This document shows, one piece after another, positions 27,904 through 38,938 of a stretch of 64,000 nt of DNA (positions within the stretch are counted from its first letter, which is position 1; each line of letters begins with the position of its first letter). This DNA comes from Duganella sp. OV510. GTDB taxonomy: Bacteria; Pseudomonadota; Gammaproteobacteria; Burkholderiales; Burkholderiaceae_D. Location: positions 1-64,000 of the forward strand of contig NZ_FNEQ01000003.1 in the NCBI RefSeq assembly GCF_900100205.1. The letters run 5' to 3'. The notes under the pieces are model-generated. The model was not told the origin of the DNA. It saw only the letters and a program-made list of their open reading frames with translations, and ran no database searches. A program made the translations under genes and the position numbers.

Positions 27904-29919
27904 TTACACCGCCGGCGGCTGCTCGGCGGCAGTCTCGACCGCCACTTCCGGCGCGTCGACCGATTCCTCCGGCGCGTCTTCCACCTCGTCCTCGAAGTCG
28001 ACATCGGCTGGCGCCGCGTCGGTCGGGATTTCCAGGATGCGCGCTTCGATGGTCAGATCCACCTCGTCCCAACGCAGGATATCCAGCTTGACCTGCGCGC
28101 CGCGCGCCACCGACGGCATGCCCGGCAGGCGGATAATCAGCGGAATATCGGTCAGGCGCAGCACTTCGTCCTTCAGCACCACCGCCTCGACCTGGCGTGC
28201 ATTCTCCTGGCCCAGCCAGCGCAGGCACCAGTAGCGCTCCATGTTCGACTGGTGATCCGCGTAAGCGCCATAGGCGGCGTCAAACTGCGACACAATCGCG
28301 AACAGCTCCGCATCCTTGTGCTTGAAGTGCGCGACCAGCGGCGCCATCACGCCCTTCTCGGCGCAGGCAAGGATCTGCCATTGGTTGACCAGGTCGGTAT
28401 AACGGCGCAGCGGCGAGGTGCTCCACGCGTACTGATCGACGCCCAGGCCTTCGTGCGGCGCCGCATGGGTCAGCATGCGCACCTGCATCTTGGCATTCCA
28501 GCCGCCGACGCCACGGCCCTGGCTGCGGTAAATGCCTGGCACGCCGTTATCGTGCATCAGCTTGCCCCAGGTACTGTTGGCGAAGATCATCAGCTCGGCG
28601 ACGATCTTGTCCAGCGGCGCACCGCGCTTGCGGCGCGACACGGTGACCACATCGTCTTCGACGTAGAAGTTGAAATCGACGCGGTTGTTCTGCTCCGGCT
28701 TCAGGCCGAAGCCCTCGCGCTTGACCATGCGCGCCGCTTCCAGCACTTGCGCCCATTGCCAGATCAGGCCCAGTTCTTCCTTGCGCGGATAATCGCCCTC
28801 GCCACTGGCCAGCGTTTCTTCATTGACCAGGTCATCCAGGTCGTTGTGGCGCAGGTTGTTGGCGATCGGCACCATCTCGGCGCGCGTTTCGGTGGCCAGC
28901 ACCGACCAGTCGGCCGGGTTCAAGGTGGCATACAGCGACAGCGCCGGGCAGGTCTTGCCCTCGGCCAGCGTGAACGCCTCGACGATGTTATCCGGCAGCA
29001 TGGTGATCTTGTCGCCCGGCATGTAGACGGTCGACATGCGGCCACGCGCCAGCTTGTCGACCGCGTCATCCGGCTTGATGCCCAGGCCCGGCGCGGCGAT
29101 GTGGATGCCGATCTTGACGTTGCCGTCATCCAGCCTGGTGACCGAGAAGGCGTCATCGATCTCGGTGGTGGTGACGTCATCGATCGAGAACGCTTCAACA
29201 TTGGCCAGCGGCAGATTGGCCGGCGCGGACGGCACCGGCACGTCCGGGAAGCCGGCGCCTTTCGGGAAGTTCTCGAACAGGAACTTGGCCATGTGCAGCG
29301 CCTTCGGCGACGTCACGCCGCCAACCGCCAGCATCAGCCGTTGCGGATTGGTGTGCAGCTCGGCGCAGGCGGCATCCAGCGCCTTGTATTCGATCGAATT
29401 CTTGTCCGGCTTGAACAGCAGTTGCATGACGATGTTCTGCATCGATTCCGGCAGCTGGTTGGCCTTCAATTCATCCACATAGCCTTGCTGCACCAGCGCC
29501 TGCTGCTTTTTCTTCTCGATGCCGGCCAGCGCGGCGCGCAGCGATTGCTCGGGCGCCGCCTTGTAGCGGCCACGGCCCTTCTTGTAGAAGTAGACCGGCG
29601 ACGAATGCAGGCTCAGGATCAGGCCAGCCGCTTCGGCCGGCTGCGGCGCATGGCCGAAGTATTCGGCGCCCAGCTCGGCAAAGCCGAACTCCTCCTCGCC
29701 GGCCACTTCCCACAGGAATTCAAGGTCGACCTCGGCGGAGATGGCCTTGGCCTGCTCCATCAGTTCAGCTGGCGCCGGCTTGTCGAACTGCAGCAGCACG
29801 TCCTTGGACTTGACCTTGGTGCGCTTGCCGCTGGCCATCTCGACTTGATAGGCCTCGCCGGCTTGGGTCATTACGCTGCCGACTTTGAAATCGCCGGATT
29901 CTTCAAAAAATACATTCAT
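27904..29919 (-). CDS. RNB-domain exoribonuclease (RNase II/R family)
   Basis: Probable 3'-5' exoribonuclease, 671 aa. The catalytic RNB domain has the acidic cluster in ETDD-type form (VTTTEIDDAFSV), with GIHIAAPG, YMPGDKITMLP and the STSPLRRYTDLVNQW region. The N-terminal part lacks obvious cold-shock repeats, so RNase R is less likely than an RNase II-like relative. The C-terminal S1-like segment ends in an unusual acidic/Ala/Val tail. It starts at the ATG at 29919, which overlaps the ubiC stop as ATGA. I give no symbol because rnb and vacB forms cannot be separated by eye. Confidence 0.88.
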   Translation of the reverse strand: MNVFFEESGDFKVGSVMTQAGEAYQVEMASGKRTKVKSKDVLLQFDKPAPAELMEQAKAISAEVDLEFLWEVAGEEEFGFAELGAEYFGHAPQPAEAAGLILSLHSSPVYFYKKGRGRYKAAPEQSLRAALAGIEKKKQQALVQQGYVDELKANQLPESMQNIVMQLLFKPDKNSIEYKALDAACAELHTNPQRLMLAVGGVTSPKALHMAKFLFENFPKGAGFPDVPVPSAPANLPLANVEAFSIDDVTTTEIDDAFSVTRLDDGNVKIGIHIAAPGLGIKPDDAVDKLARGRMSTVYMPGDKITMLPDNIVEAFTLAEGKTCPALSLYATLNPADWSVLATETRAEMVPIANNLRHNDLDDLVNEETLASGEGDYPRKEELGLIWQWAQVLEAARMVKREGFGLKPEQNNRVDFNFYVEDDVVTVSRRKRGAPLDKIVAELMIFANSTWGKLMHDNGVPGIYRSQGRGVGGWNAKMQVRMLTHAAPHEGLGVDQYAWSTSPLRRYTDLVNQWQILACAEKGVMAPLVAHFKHKDAELFAIVSQFDAAYGAYADHQSNMERYWCLRWLGQENARQVEAVVLKDEVLRLTDIPLIIRLPGMPSVARGAQVKLDILRWDEVDLTIEARILEIPTDAAPADVDFEDEVEDAPEESVDAPEVAVETAAEQPPAV

Positions 29920-30509
29920 CGTTTATTCGTGTTCGTTTTAATCAGTTCCAGCACAGACGGCAGGAATACTTCGGTTACCAGCAGCGTACCCTGACGGCGC
30001 TGATATAAACAGCGCCGCGCATACAATATTTGATCCCGTGGCGCAGCCGCCCCGAGCGCGGCGCGTGCGCGCTGCGCCAAAGGATGCCCTTCTCGCAACC
30101 TTGCAAATTCCAACACACCGCGCCGGACCAGCGGATCGCCAAACAGCGTGGTGCCCAGCGAACGCTCGCCCAGGGTGCTGAACAGCGGCCAATCGCTGGC
30201 GTTGGCCGACATCGGCACCACGGTGTGACCGAACACCGCAGGCGTATTATCACATCTCAGCAGCACTTCCCTTTCCCAGACCCGGCCGGGCCGGTGCATG
30301 CCGATTGCCACCGCCTCGTCGCTGAGGCAGCGATCGATGCGCTGATGCAGGCACTGTACGCGGAAATTATGACTGTGTGCTTTCAGCCGCGCGGTCAGCG
30401 AACCGCCTTCGGTCAGCCACGGTACATAGGCTTCCGGTGCGTTCAGCGCCAGCACGTGCGGCTGCCACTGCGCCTGGCGCAGCGAGGCGCTTCTCGGCGG
30501 CGCGCTCAA
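29916..30509 (-). CDS. ubiC: Chorismate--pyruvate lyase
   Basis: Makes 4-hydroxybenzoate from chorismate for ubiquinone synthesis; soluble, cytoplasmic. The 197 residues have the family pattern: WLTEGGSLTARLK, VWEREVLLRCD and SLGTTLFGDP with RGVLEFARL. The only credible start is a TTG at 30509 whose TTGA overlaps the yqiA stop, so translation is coupled. No in-frame ATG occurs before about residue 70. A chorismate lyase assignment is secure. Confidence 0.88.
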   Translation of the reverse strand: MSAPPRSASLRQAQWQPHVLALNAPEAYVPWLTEGGSLTARLKAHSHNFRVQCLHQRIDRCLSDEAVAIGMHRPGRVWEREVLLRCDNTPAVFGHTVVPMSANASDWPLFSTLGERSLGTTLFGDPLVRRGVLEFARLREGHPLAQRARAALGAAAPRDQILYARRCLYQRRQGTLLVTEVFLPSVLELIKTNTNKR

Positions 30510-31084
30510 GCGCGTGCCTCGACGCCGCAGAAGGCCAGCACTTCGTCCACGTATTGCGGAAACTCGGAGATCGCATGGTCGCTGCCCTGGATCAGATGCT
30601 GGCGCGCGCCGGCGTAGTGGGCCAGCATGTCGCGGTAGTCCAGCACTTCGTCGCCAGTGGCGGCAATCAGGAAATAGCGTTCCGGCTTGCTGATCTGCGC
30701 TACTTCCAGCGCGCGCAGTTCATCAATATATTCGCGCTTGAACTCGAACGGCTCGTCCGAATGGTATTGCGTGGTGACGCCGACGTGCTGGTCCAGGTTC
30801 ACGCGCGGCACGATGGCCGGGTTCAGCAGCACGGCTTTGCAGCCTAGCCGCTCGGCCAGCCAGGTGGCGTAGTAGCCGCCCAGCGAGGAGCCGACGATGC
30901 TCAGTTCTTCGGCCGGCACATCTTTTACCGCCGCCAGCGCCAGTTCGATCGCCAGCTTGGGCGAAGCCGGCAGTTGCGGGGAAATCACCTGGCCGGCCAG
31001 CCCCAGCGCTGCCATGCGCTCGCCAACCACGCGGGCTTTCATGGATGTCGGCGAGGAGCGGAACCCGTGCAGATACAGAATCAT
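30506..31084 (-). CDS. yqiA: YqiA/YcfP-family alpha/beta-hydrolase
   Basis: Small hydrolase of 192 residues. MILYLHGFRSSPTSMKA holds the oxyanion-side HGF motif and GSSLGGYYATWLAERLG the nucleophile elbow G-x-S-x-G; HGSDHAISEF-like residues near the C-terminus (GSDHAISE) supply the catalytic His. In other bacteria it acts as an esterase on palmitoyl-CoA or p-nitrophenyl esters, but the physiological substrate is unknown. Its ATG overlaps the mpl stop by one base (TAATG). Confidence 0.88.
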   Translation of the reverse strand: MILYLHGFRSSPTSMKARVVGERMAALGLAGQVISPQLPASPKLAIELALAAVKDVPAEELSIVGSSLGGYYATWLAERLGCKAVLLNPAIVPRVNLDQHVGVTTQYHSDEPFEFKREYIDELRALEVAQISKPERYFLIAATGDEVLDYRDMLAHYAGARQHLIQGSDHAISEFPQYVDEVLAFCGVEARA

Positions 31085-32448
31085 TACGCCAGCGCTTTCA
31101 GTATCTTGTCATGTACGCCGCCGAAGCCGCCGTTGCTCATCACAATAATCTGGTCGCCAGGTTGCGCGGCCTTGGCCACGGCCACCACCAGCGCGTCGAT
31201 GTCTTCGTAGGCGCTGGCCGTTTCACCGATAGGCGCCAGCGCCTGGCCGAGGTTCCAGCCCAGCGCCTGCTCGCTGCCAAAGCCGAATACCAGGTCGGCG
31301 TCACTCAGGCTGCCCGGCAGCGCGTCTTTCATCGTGCCCAGCTTCATGGTGTTGGAGCGCGGTTCCAGCACCGCCAGGATGCGGGTGCCCTTGCCGACCT
31401 TCTGGCGCAGGCCGCCGACCGTGGTGGCGATGGCGGTTGGGTGGTGGGCGAAATCGTCGTAGACGGTGATGCCGTTGACTACGCCGCGCACTTCCATGCG
31501 GCGCTTGACGTTCTCGAAGGTCGCCAGCGACTTGGCCGCCTGCGCGATCGGCACGCCGACATGGCGGGCGGCGGCAATCGCGGCCAGCGCATTGGCGCGG
31601 TTATGCTTGCCGGTCAGCGACCATTCGACGCGGCCTTGTACCGCGCCCTGGAAAATCACATCGAAGCTGCCGTCATCGTATTCATTCAGCGCCCAATCGG
31701 CGCCATCCGTGCGGCCGAAGCTTTCCTGCTCGCTCCAGCAACCGCGCTTGAGTACGCGCTGCAGCGGTTCTTCATCGCCGTTGTAGATGACGCGGCCGAT
31801 GCCCGGCACGGTGCGCACCAGGTGGTGGAACTGGGTTTCGATCGCGTGCAGATCGGGGAAGATGTCGGCGTGATCGTATTCCAGGTTGTTCAGGATCGCG
31901 GTCTTGGCGTGGTAGTGGACAAACTTGCTGCGCTTGTCGAAGAAGGCGGTGTCGTATTCGTCCGCCTCGATGACGAAGAAGATCGAGTCCTTGTCGCCCT
32001 GCATGCGTGCCGAGACGCCGAAATTCTTCGGCACGCCACCGATCAGGAAGCCGGGCGCATAGCCGGCGTCTTCCAGTATCCAGGTCAGCATCGCGGTGGT
32101 GGTGGTCTTGCCGTGCGTGCCGGCGACGGCCAGCACCCATTTGTCTCTTAATATATGGTCGCCTATCCACTGCGGGCCGGAGACATACGGCAGGCCGCGG
32201 TTCATGATTTCCTCGATCAGCGGATTGCCGCGCGTGACCACGTTGCCGATGACGTACAGGTCCGGCTTCAGTTCGATCTGTTCCGGGCCGTAGCCGGTAA
32301 TCAGTTCGATGCCCTGCGCTTCCAGCTGTGTGCTCATCGGCGGATAAACATTGGCGTCGCAGCCGGTGACGCGGTGACCCGCTTCTTTCGCCAGAACGGC
32401 CAGGCCGCCCATGAAGGTGCCGCAAATACCGAGGATGTGAATGTGCAT
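31084..32448 (-). CDS. mpl: UDP-N-acetylmuramate:L-alanyl-gamma-D-glutamyl-meso-diaminopimelate ligase
   Basis: Recycles murein tripeptide into UDP-MurNAc-tripeptide in the cytoplasm. The 454 residues start MHIHILGICGTFMGGLA at the ATG at 32448; the ATP loop GTHGKTTT is at 110-117, followed by the Mur ligase central domain and C-terminal DDFAHHPTAI and EPRSNTMK segments. The upstream open frame is not part of the protein. It heads the mpl-yqiA-ubiC-RNB overlapping set and fits functionally with ampD at 50 kb. Confidence 0.94.
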   Translation of the reverse strand: MHIHILGICGTFMGGLAVLAKEAGHRVTGCDANVYPPMSTQLEAQGIELITGYGPEQIELKPDLYVIGNVVTRGNPLIEEIMNRGLPYVSGPQWIGDHILRDKWVLAVAGTHGKTTTTAMLTWILEDAGYAPGFLIGGVPKNFGVSARMQGDKDSIFFVIEADEYDTAFFDKRSKFVHYHAKTAILNNLEYDHADIFPDLHAIETQFHHLVRTVPGIGRVIYNGDEEPLQRVLKRGCWSEQESFGRTDGADWALNEYDDGSFDVIFQGAVQGRVEWSLTGKHNRANALAAIAAARHVGVPIAQAAKSLATFENVKRRMEVRGVVNGITVYDDFAHHPTAIATTVGGLRQKVGKGTRILAVLEPRSNTMKLGTMKDALPGSLSDADLVFGFGSEQALGWNLGQALAPIGETASAYEDIDALVVAVAKAAQPGDQIIVMSNGGFGGVHDKILKALA

Positions 32449-32532
32449 AGTAATAAGACGATGACAGCTGACTGAATACGCGATTTTACCTGAGCCGGCG
32501 CGCTTTTCCCGGTTCAGAGTATTATCTCGTCC

Positions 32533-33159
32533 ATGACTTCCAATGTGAACGAAGAACTCCAGCTTCTGCGTGCCGAGATCGCGGCGGCCGCCGCGCGCCT
32601 GATCGCCGAGGATGGAGCCGACTACAACACGGCCAAGCGCAAGGCCGCGCGGCAGATCCTGGGCGACACGCAACCGCCGCTGAACCTGCTGCCGGACAAT
32701 GCGCAGATCGAGGCCGAAGTACGCATCTACCAGTCGCTATTCCACGCCAATACCCAGCCGGCCCGGCTGTTCCGCCTGCGCACGCTGGCGGTCGACATCA
32801 TGGAAGGCCTGGAAAAATTCCAGCCCTTCCTGACCGGCACGGTATTACATGGCACAGCCGGCCCGCATGACGACATCCACCTGCAATTGTTCGCCGACAG
32901 CGCCAAGGAAGTGGAAATCTTCCTGCTGAACCGGAATGTACAAATCGACATCTCCGAGACGCCGCACTTCAAGGGTCCGCGCTACGGCATGGTCGAAACG
33001 GTCAGCTTCATGTGGCACAAGGAAGGCGTGCACGCCGCGCTGTATGAGCTGGACGACTTGCGCGGCGCGGTCAAAAACAAGGACGGCAAACCGGCCCGCG
33101 CCGACATCGCCTCCGTGCGTGCCCTATTAGTTAACAGTACTCATCCCACCACACCATGA
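32533..33159 (+). CDS. Conserved hypothetical protein, possible nucleotidyltransferase fold
   Basis: A 208-residue protein with no signal peptide. It begins with a helical, Ala/Arg-rich region (1-65). In the middle are GTVLHGTAGPHDDIHLQLFAD and VEIFLLNRNVQIDI, resembling the G-S...D-x-D core of minimal nucleotidyltransferases, and WHKEGVHAALYELDDLRGA follows. Related Burkholderiales proteins are often miscalled as MurC-like, probably because mpl lies divergently next to them; I see no Mur ligase motif. The stop overlaps the tlpA-like start as ATGA. Function is unassigned. Confidence 0.72.
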   Translation: MTSNVNEELQLLRAEIAAAAARLIAEDGADYNTAKRKAARQILGDTQPPLNLLPDNAQIEAEVRIYQSLFHANTQPARLFRLRTLAVDIMEGLEKFQPFLTGTVLHGTAGPHDDIHLQLFADSAKEVEIFLLNRNVQIDISETPHFKGPRYGMVETVSFMWHKEGVHAALYELDDLRGAVKNKDGKPARADIASVRALLVNSTHPTTP

Positions 33160-33710
33160 ATCCAAAACACCTGAAAGCCTATATTGTTGTCGGCTTGCTG
33201 TTTGCCGCCTCGGGCGCTTACGTCGGTTATCAAAAACAACATGCGCCGCAGCCGGCGCCGGTGACCACCGCCCAGCCGGCCGGCGTGACCGGCCCGGTTG
33301 ACGCCCTGTATAAAGAGACGCTGCCGGACGCCAAGGGCGTAGCGACTGCGCTGGCCCAATATAAAGGCAAGGCCATGCTGGTGAATTTCTGGGCCACGTG
33401 GTGCGCGCCGTGCGTGCAGGAGATGCCGGAGCTGTCCGAGCTGGCCTCGGGAGAAGCAGGCAAGAAGCTGCAAGTTATCGGCATCGGTATCGATTCGCCA
33501 TCAAATATCGCAGAATTTAGCGACAAATATAAGATCACCTACCCGGTCTTCGTGTCCGGCATGAACGGCACCGAGCTGTCGCGCCAGTTTGGCAACAGCC
33601 AGGGCGGCCTGCCCTTCACAGTGCTGATCGGCGCCGACGGCCAGGTCAAGAAGACCTATCTTGGCAAACTGAAGTTCGACGAGCTGCGCAAAGATTTGGC
33701 AACTCTATAA
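33156..33710 (+). CDS. TlpA-family thioredoxin-like disulfide oxidoreductase
   Basis: Membrane-anchored periplasmic thioredoxin-fold protein, 184 aa. An N-terminal hydrophobic segment (about 8-25) is followed by a Pro/Ala spacer and a thioredoxin domain with WCAPC (Cys83 and Cys86) in NFWATWCAPCVQEMPEL. The pattern is that of TlpA/ResA reductases that keep cytochrome-c or other apoprotein cysteines reduced. A cleavable signal is less likely, as no cleavage site is evident. It overlaps the preceding gene and is followed by aroQ 84 nt later. Confidence 0.88.
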   Translation: MNPKHLKAYIVVGLLFAASGAYVGYQKQHAPQPAPVTTAQPAGVTGPVDALYKETLPDAKGVATALAQYKGKAMLVNFWATWCAPCVQEMPELSELASGEAGKKLQVIGIGIDSPSNIAEFSDKYKITYPVFVSGMNGTELSRQFGNSQGGLPFTVLIGADGQVKKTYLGKLKFDELRKDLATL

Positions 33711-33794
33711 ATAGTTTCACAAGTTTTTTTCTCTTGCCAAATGCCAGCAGTTGGCGTCAAAATGCGGATCTTTCGCGGAGAAGGCTCAGGAATC

Positions 33795-34232
33795 ATGGCA
33801 AAAAACCTCCTACTGCTCAACGGACCCAACCTGAATTTGCTGGGAAGCCGTGAGCCCGAGGTCTACGGCGCAAGCACTTTGGCCGACATCGAACACGCTG
33901 CCCAGGCACAGGCCATGGCAGCGGGTGCGAGCTTGTCCTGCTTTCAGAGTAACCACGAAGGTGCACTGATCGACCGCATCCATGCCGCCAAAACGGCAGG
34001 CGTGGACGCCATCGTCATCAATCCGGGGGGGCTGACCCATACCAGCGTCGCCTTGCGCGACGCCTTGGCTGGGGTGGCCATCCCGTTTGTGGAAGTGCAT
34101 ATTTCGAATATTTACCAGCGCGAGTCGTTTCGCCACCACTCATTCCTGAGCGCGATCGCAATAGGGACTATCTGCGGACTGGGCATCGATGGATATCGGT
34201 TTGCCATCGACTTTGTCCTTAAAAAGCGATAA
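33795..34232 (+). CDS. aroQ: 3-dehydroquinate dehydratase, type II
   Basis: Third step of the shikimate pathway. The 145 residues start [25 protein letters not shown], with the catalytic Tyr24, the [16 protein letters not shown] segment and [18 protein letters not shown] with the active-site His. I used the ATG at 33795; the earlier frame is not conserved, and GGAGAAGG at 33777-33784 is an adequate ribosome site. Upstream of accB, an arrangement usual in proteobacteria. Confidence 0.96.
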   Translation: MAKNLLLLNGPNLNLLGSREPEVYGASTLADIEHAAQAQAMAAGASLSCFQSNHEGALIDRIHAAKTAGVDAIVINPGGLTHTSVALRDALAGVAIPFVEVHISNIYQRESFRHHSFLSAIAIGTICGLGIDGYRFAIDFVLKKR

Positions 34233-34319
34233 CCTACGCGATCTGCGCTTATTTCAGACCGGTTCCGCCCACAAGGCGCCACCGCAATATCACACAAACA
34301 AGACATTCCTGGGGGTTAC

Positions 34320-34784
34320 ATGGATCTACGCAAGCTGAAGACCTTGATTGATTTGGTCGCAGAATCCGATATCGCCGAACTCGAAGTGACCGAAGGCGAA
34401 AGCAAAGTTCGCATCGTCAAATCGTCGGCCCTGCCGCAAAATCAGATGGTCATGATGCAGCCGCAAGCCATCCCACAATACAGCGCACCAGCTGCTGCTG
34501 GTGCGCCGGTAGCTGCTGCTGCCGCGCCAGCCGCCGCCGCCGAGCCAACCGGCCACATCGTCAAATCGCCGATGGTCGGCACCTTCTACCGTTCGTCCGC
34601 TCCAGGCGCCGCTGCGTTTGTTGAAGTCGGCGCCACCGTCAAGGAAGGCGACACCCTGTGCATCATCGAAGCGATGAAGCTGCTGAACGAAATCGACGCC
34701 GACAAGTCCGGCACCATCACCCAGATCCTGGTCGAGAACGGCCAGCCGGTCGAATTCGGCCAACCGCTGTTTGTGATCGGCTAA
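34320..34784 (+). CDS. accB: Acetyl-CoA carboxylase biotin carboxyl carrier protein
   Basis: Carries biotin between AccC and carboxyltransferase in the first step of fatty acid synthesis. The 154 residues have an N-terminal domain starting [23 protein letters not shown], an Ala/Pro/Gln hinge (about 36-75) and a C-terminal biotinyl domain with EAMKLLNE, whose Lys120 takes biotin. The gene is followed by accC 109 bp later. Confidence 0.96.
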   Translation: MDLRKLKTLIDLVAESDIAELEVTEGESKVRIVKSSALPQNQMVMMQPQAIPQYSAPAAAGAPVAAAAAPAAAAEPTGHIVKSPMVGTFYRSSAPGAAAFVEVGATVKEGDTLCIIEAMKLLNEIDADKSGTITQILVENGQPVEFGQPLFVIG

Positions 34785-34893
34785 GAAAGGTCAGCGCCCT
34801 GCCCCGCCGGTACGGGCGCGCCTTTCCTGGTCCGCAATCCCTCCTCACCTGACGCAGCCCTTCATCGGCGCTCACAGACATAGCGACCCTATC

Positions 34894-36273
<1,380 letters not shown>

Positions 36274-36289
36274 TTCAAAGGTTGAAACA

Positions 36290-37222
36290 ATGAGCTGGAC
36301 TGAAATCGTCATCGAAATCGCCCGCGACCACGCGGAAGCACTGTCGGAGGCCCTGATGGACGTGGGCGCCCTGTCGGTGTCCGTGGAAGACGCGGACGAA
36401 GGCACGGACGCGGAAAAACCGCTGTTCGGCGAGCCGGGCATGGAGCCTACCGAAGCGGCCTGGGATCATAGCCGCGTGGTGGCACTGACCGACGAAGCGG
36501 ACGACCAGGCCGTCATCGTTGCCGCCGCCGCCGGCCAGATCGGCCTGGCCACGCTGCCGAAGTTCACCACCCGCAAGGTGGAGGAACAGGACTGGGTGCG
36601 TCTGACCCAGTCGCAGTTCGCGCCTATCCACATCGGCAAGAACATCTGGGTCGTGCCGTCATGGCACGAGGCGCCGAATCCGGACGCGCTGATCCTGGAA
36701 CTCGATCCGGGCCTGGCCTTCGGCACCGGCAGCCATCCGACTACCCGTCTGTGCATGGAGTGGCTGGAAGCCAATCCGAAGCCAGGCAAAACCGTGCTCG
36801 ATTACGGCTGCGGTTCCGGCATCCTGGCCATGGTGGCCAAGAAAACCGGCGCCGGCGAAGTGGTGGGCGTCGACATCGATCCGCAAGCGATCGAATCGGC
36901 GGCCGCCAACGCAGCCCGCAACAACTGCGAGATCACCTACTTCCTGCCGGACAGCTTCGCCGAGTCGCAGCATGCGACGCAGCGTTTCGATACCGTGGTC
37001 GCCAACATCCTGTCCAGCCCATTGAAATTGATGGCGCCGATGCTGTCCGGCCGCGTTGCCGACGGTGGTTCGCTGATCCTGTCCGGCGTGCTGGCGCGCC
37101 AGGCGGAAGAAGTGGCGGCGGCGTATGCGCCGTTCATCAAGCTGGGCGTATGGGCCGAGCAAGAAGGCTGGGTGGCGCTGCATGGCCGCCTCGGTAGCGA
37201 TACCGTTCCGGCTGCACGTTAA
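36290..37222 (+). CDS. prmA: Ribosomal protein L11 methyltransferase
   Basis: Trimethylates L11 on several lysines and the N-terminus. The 310 residues have an acidic N-terminal substrate-recognition domain ([18 protein letters not shown]) and a SAM domain with [16 protein letters not shown] and [14 protein letters not shown], where the NxLxxPL-type active segment is visible. The ribosome site AAAGGTTG precedes the ATG at 36290. It is downstream of accC, as in most relatives. Confidence 0.95.
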   Translation: MSWTEIVIEIARDHAEALSEALMDVGALSVSVEDADEGTDAEKPLFGEPGMEPTEAAWDHSRVVALTDEADDQAVIVAAAAGQIGLATLPKFTTRKVEEQDWVRLTQSQFAPIHIGKNIWVVPSWHEAPNPDALILELDPGLAFGTGSHPTTRLCMEWLEANPKPGKTVLDYGCGSGILAMVAKKTGAGEVVGVDIDPQAIESAAANAARNNCEITYFLPDSFAESQHATQRFDTVVANILSSPLKLMAPMLSGRVADGGSLILSGVLARQAEEVAAAYAPFIKLGVWAEQEGWVALHGRLGSDTVPAAR

Positions 37223-37231
37223 TCCGCATAA

Positions 37232-38929
37232 ATGGCGCTCGCCACTAAATGCCCCCACTGCAACACGGTATTTCGGGTCGCCCATGACCAGCTGAAATTA
37301 CGTGGGGGCATAGTGCGCTGTGGCTCCTGCAATGAAGTCTTTGATGGCAACGCGGCCCTGCTGGAGCCGCCGAAGCCCCTCCCTGCATCCATTCCGTTCG
37401 ACCAGAAAATGGCCGCGCTCGACACGCGCGCCGCCGCAGTACAAGCCGAACCGGTGCTGGAGCTGGATACGCTGGACGAAGAGTCCACCGACGTCCCGGC
37501 GCCACCAGCCATGCCATCAACCGCGCCGGAGCTGGAGCCCGAACTAGCGCCTGAACCTGAGCGCGAACCTGAACCTGAGCCTGAACCTGAACCTGAGCCG
37601 CAATCGGAGCCGGAGCCGGAGCCGGAGCCAGAGTTGGAGCCAGAATCAGCGCCCGAACTAGCGCCAGAGCCTGAGCCTGAGCCGCAATCGGAGCCCGAGC
37701 CAGAGTTGGCGTCAGAATCAGTGCCCGAGTTCGCGCCCGAACCGGAGTCTGCGCCAACGCACTTCCCTCTGCCCGCCGAACCTGCCGTCCTGCCAGCCGA
37801 TCACGAAGCGCTGTTCGACCTCGACCTGGACATGGAATCCGAGCCCGACCTGGAAGCCAGCATCGAGCCCGAAATCGCCGCCGCACCGATCACCGACGAT
37901 GCCGTGATCCCGGTCGACGCCTTGAACGACGACGAACTGGAAGCCGCGCTGGAAGCCGAACTGGCCGTCATGGAACAATCGCTGGCCGACATCCCGCACG
38001 ACACCGGCGCCGAACCGGCCAACGGCAACGACCGCCGCGAACCAACCTGGGACGAATCATCGCTGGACGAACCGCAAGCCGGTGGCGGCCCTGCCCTGGA
38101 GCGCGCCTTCGCCGCCGCCGACGACGCCATCTTCTCAGCCGACGAGGAAACGCCAGCCGGCCAGCGCGCCGGCATCGACGCCAACTTGGCCAGCTTCAGC
38201 GCCAGCGACGACAAAGAGCCGACAACTGCCGAAGCCGAACCGGCAGCGCGCCCGCCGCGCGACGACGAACTCGACGAAGTGGACGAGGAAGCGCTGCTCC
38301 ACCTGTCTAGCGCCGGCATGTCGCAAGCCTTGGCCACCCGCGCGCCCACCTACTTGCACACCGCCAGCGCCGAAGAAGCCCCGGCGCACGAAGCCCACGC
38401 CGAGCCGGAAGAACCCGGCTTCGTCAAGCGCGACCGCCTGCGCCGCAAGTACGGCAAGGCCGCCACCATCAGCATGATCCTCGGCTCGGTGCTGCTGGTA
38501 CTGGCCCTGTTCGGCCAGGCCATCACCACCTTCCGCAACACGCTGGCCGCCGCCATGCCGCCGCTGAAACCGGCGCTGACCGCCGCCTGCAACGCCCTCG
38601 GCTGCCAGATCGAACTGCCGACGCAGATCGACGACCTGGTCATCGAACAGGGCGAGCTGCAAACGCTGAGCGACACCGCCTTCTCCTTCACCACGCTGCT
38701 GCGCAACCAGAGTCGCACCGCGCAAGCCTGGCCGTCGATCGAGCTGACGCTGGACGACGCCAACGACAAACGCATCCTGCGCCGCGTGTTCACACCGCGC
38801 GACTACCTGGGCGCCGATGTCGCGCTCGACAAAGGATTTGCCCCGCACACGGAACAAGCCGTTAAACTGTACTTTGAGCTTCACGATCTGAAAGCATCCG
38901 GCTATCACATCGCAGTCTTCTATCCATAA
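37232..38929 (+). CDS. Zinc-ribbon and DUF3426 membrane protein with a long Glu/Pro repeat
   Basis: Predicted inner-membrane protein of 565 aa. The N-terminal zinc ribbon reads CPHC...CGSC (residues 8-30, four Cys), followed by a Pro/Glu-rich region (about 95-175) with EPEP repeats, an acidic low-complexity middle, a single membrane segment ([25 protein letters not shown]) and a C-terminal DUF3426 domain. The order matches the MJ0042-type zinc-ribbon proteins common in Proteobacteria. Codon use is normal outside the repeat. Function is unknown; it follows prmA. Confidence 0.87.
   Translation: MALATKCPHCNTVFRVAHDQLKLRGGIVRCGSCNEVFDGNAALLEPPKPLPASIPFDQKMAALDTRAAAVQAEPVLELDTLDEESTDVPAPPAMPSTAPELEPELAPEPEREPEPEPEPEPEPQSEPEPEPEPELEPESAPELAPEPEPEPQSEPEPELASESVPEFAPEPESAPTHFPLPAEPAVLPADHEALFDLDLDMESEPDLEASIEPEIAAAPITDDAVIPVDALNDDELEAALEAELAVMEQSLADIPHDTGAEPANGNDRREPTWDESSLDEPQAGGGPALERAFAAADDAIFSADEETPAGQRAGIDANLASFSASDDKEPTTAEAEPAARPPRDDELDEVDEEALLHLSSAGMSQALATRAPTYLHTASAEEAPAHEAHAEPEEPGFVKRDRLRRKYGKAATISMILGSVLLVLALFGQAITTFRNTLAAAMPPLKPALTAACNALGCQIELPTQIDDLVIEQGELQTLSDTAFSFTTLLRNQSRTAQAWPSIELTLDDANDKRILRRVFTPRDYLGADVALDKGFAPHTEQAVKLYFELHDLKASGYHIAVFYP
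37540..37740 (+). repeat. Glu/Pro codon repeat in the zinc-ribbon protein gene
   Basis: A low-complexity stretch built from GAGCCTGAACCT-like hexamers and GAGCCGCAATCGGAGCC units that codes for EPEPEP and [10 protein letters not shown]. The QSEPEPE block occurs twice, with GAGCCGCAATCGGAGCC at about 37596 and again at about 37680. Frame-preserving and probably variable in length among strains. Confidence 0.75.
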
Positions 38930-38938
38930 AGACCTATC

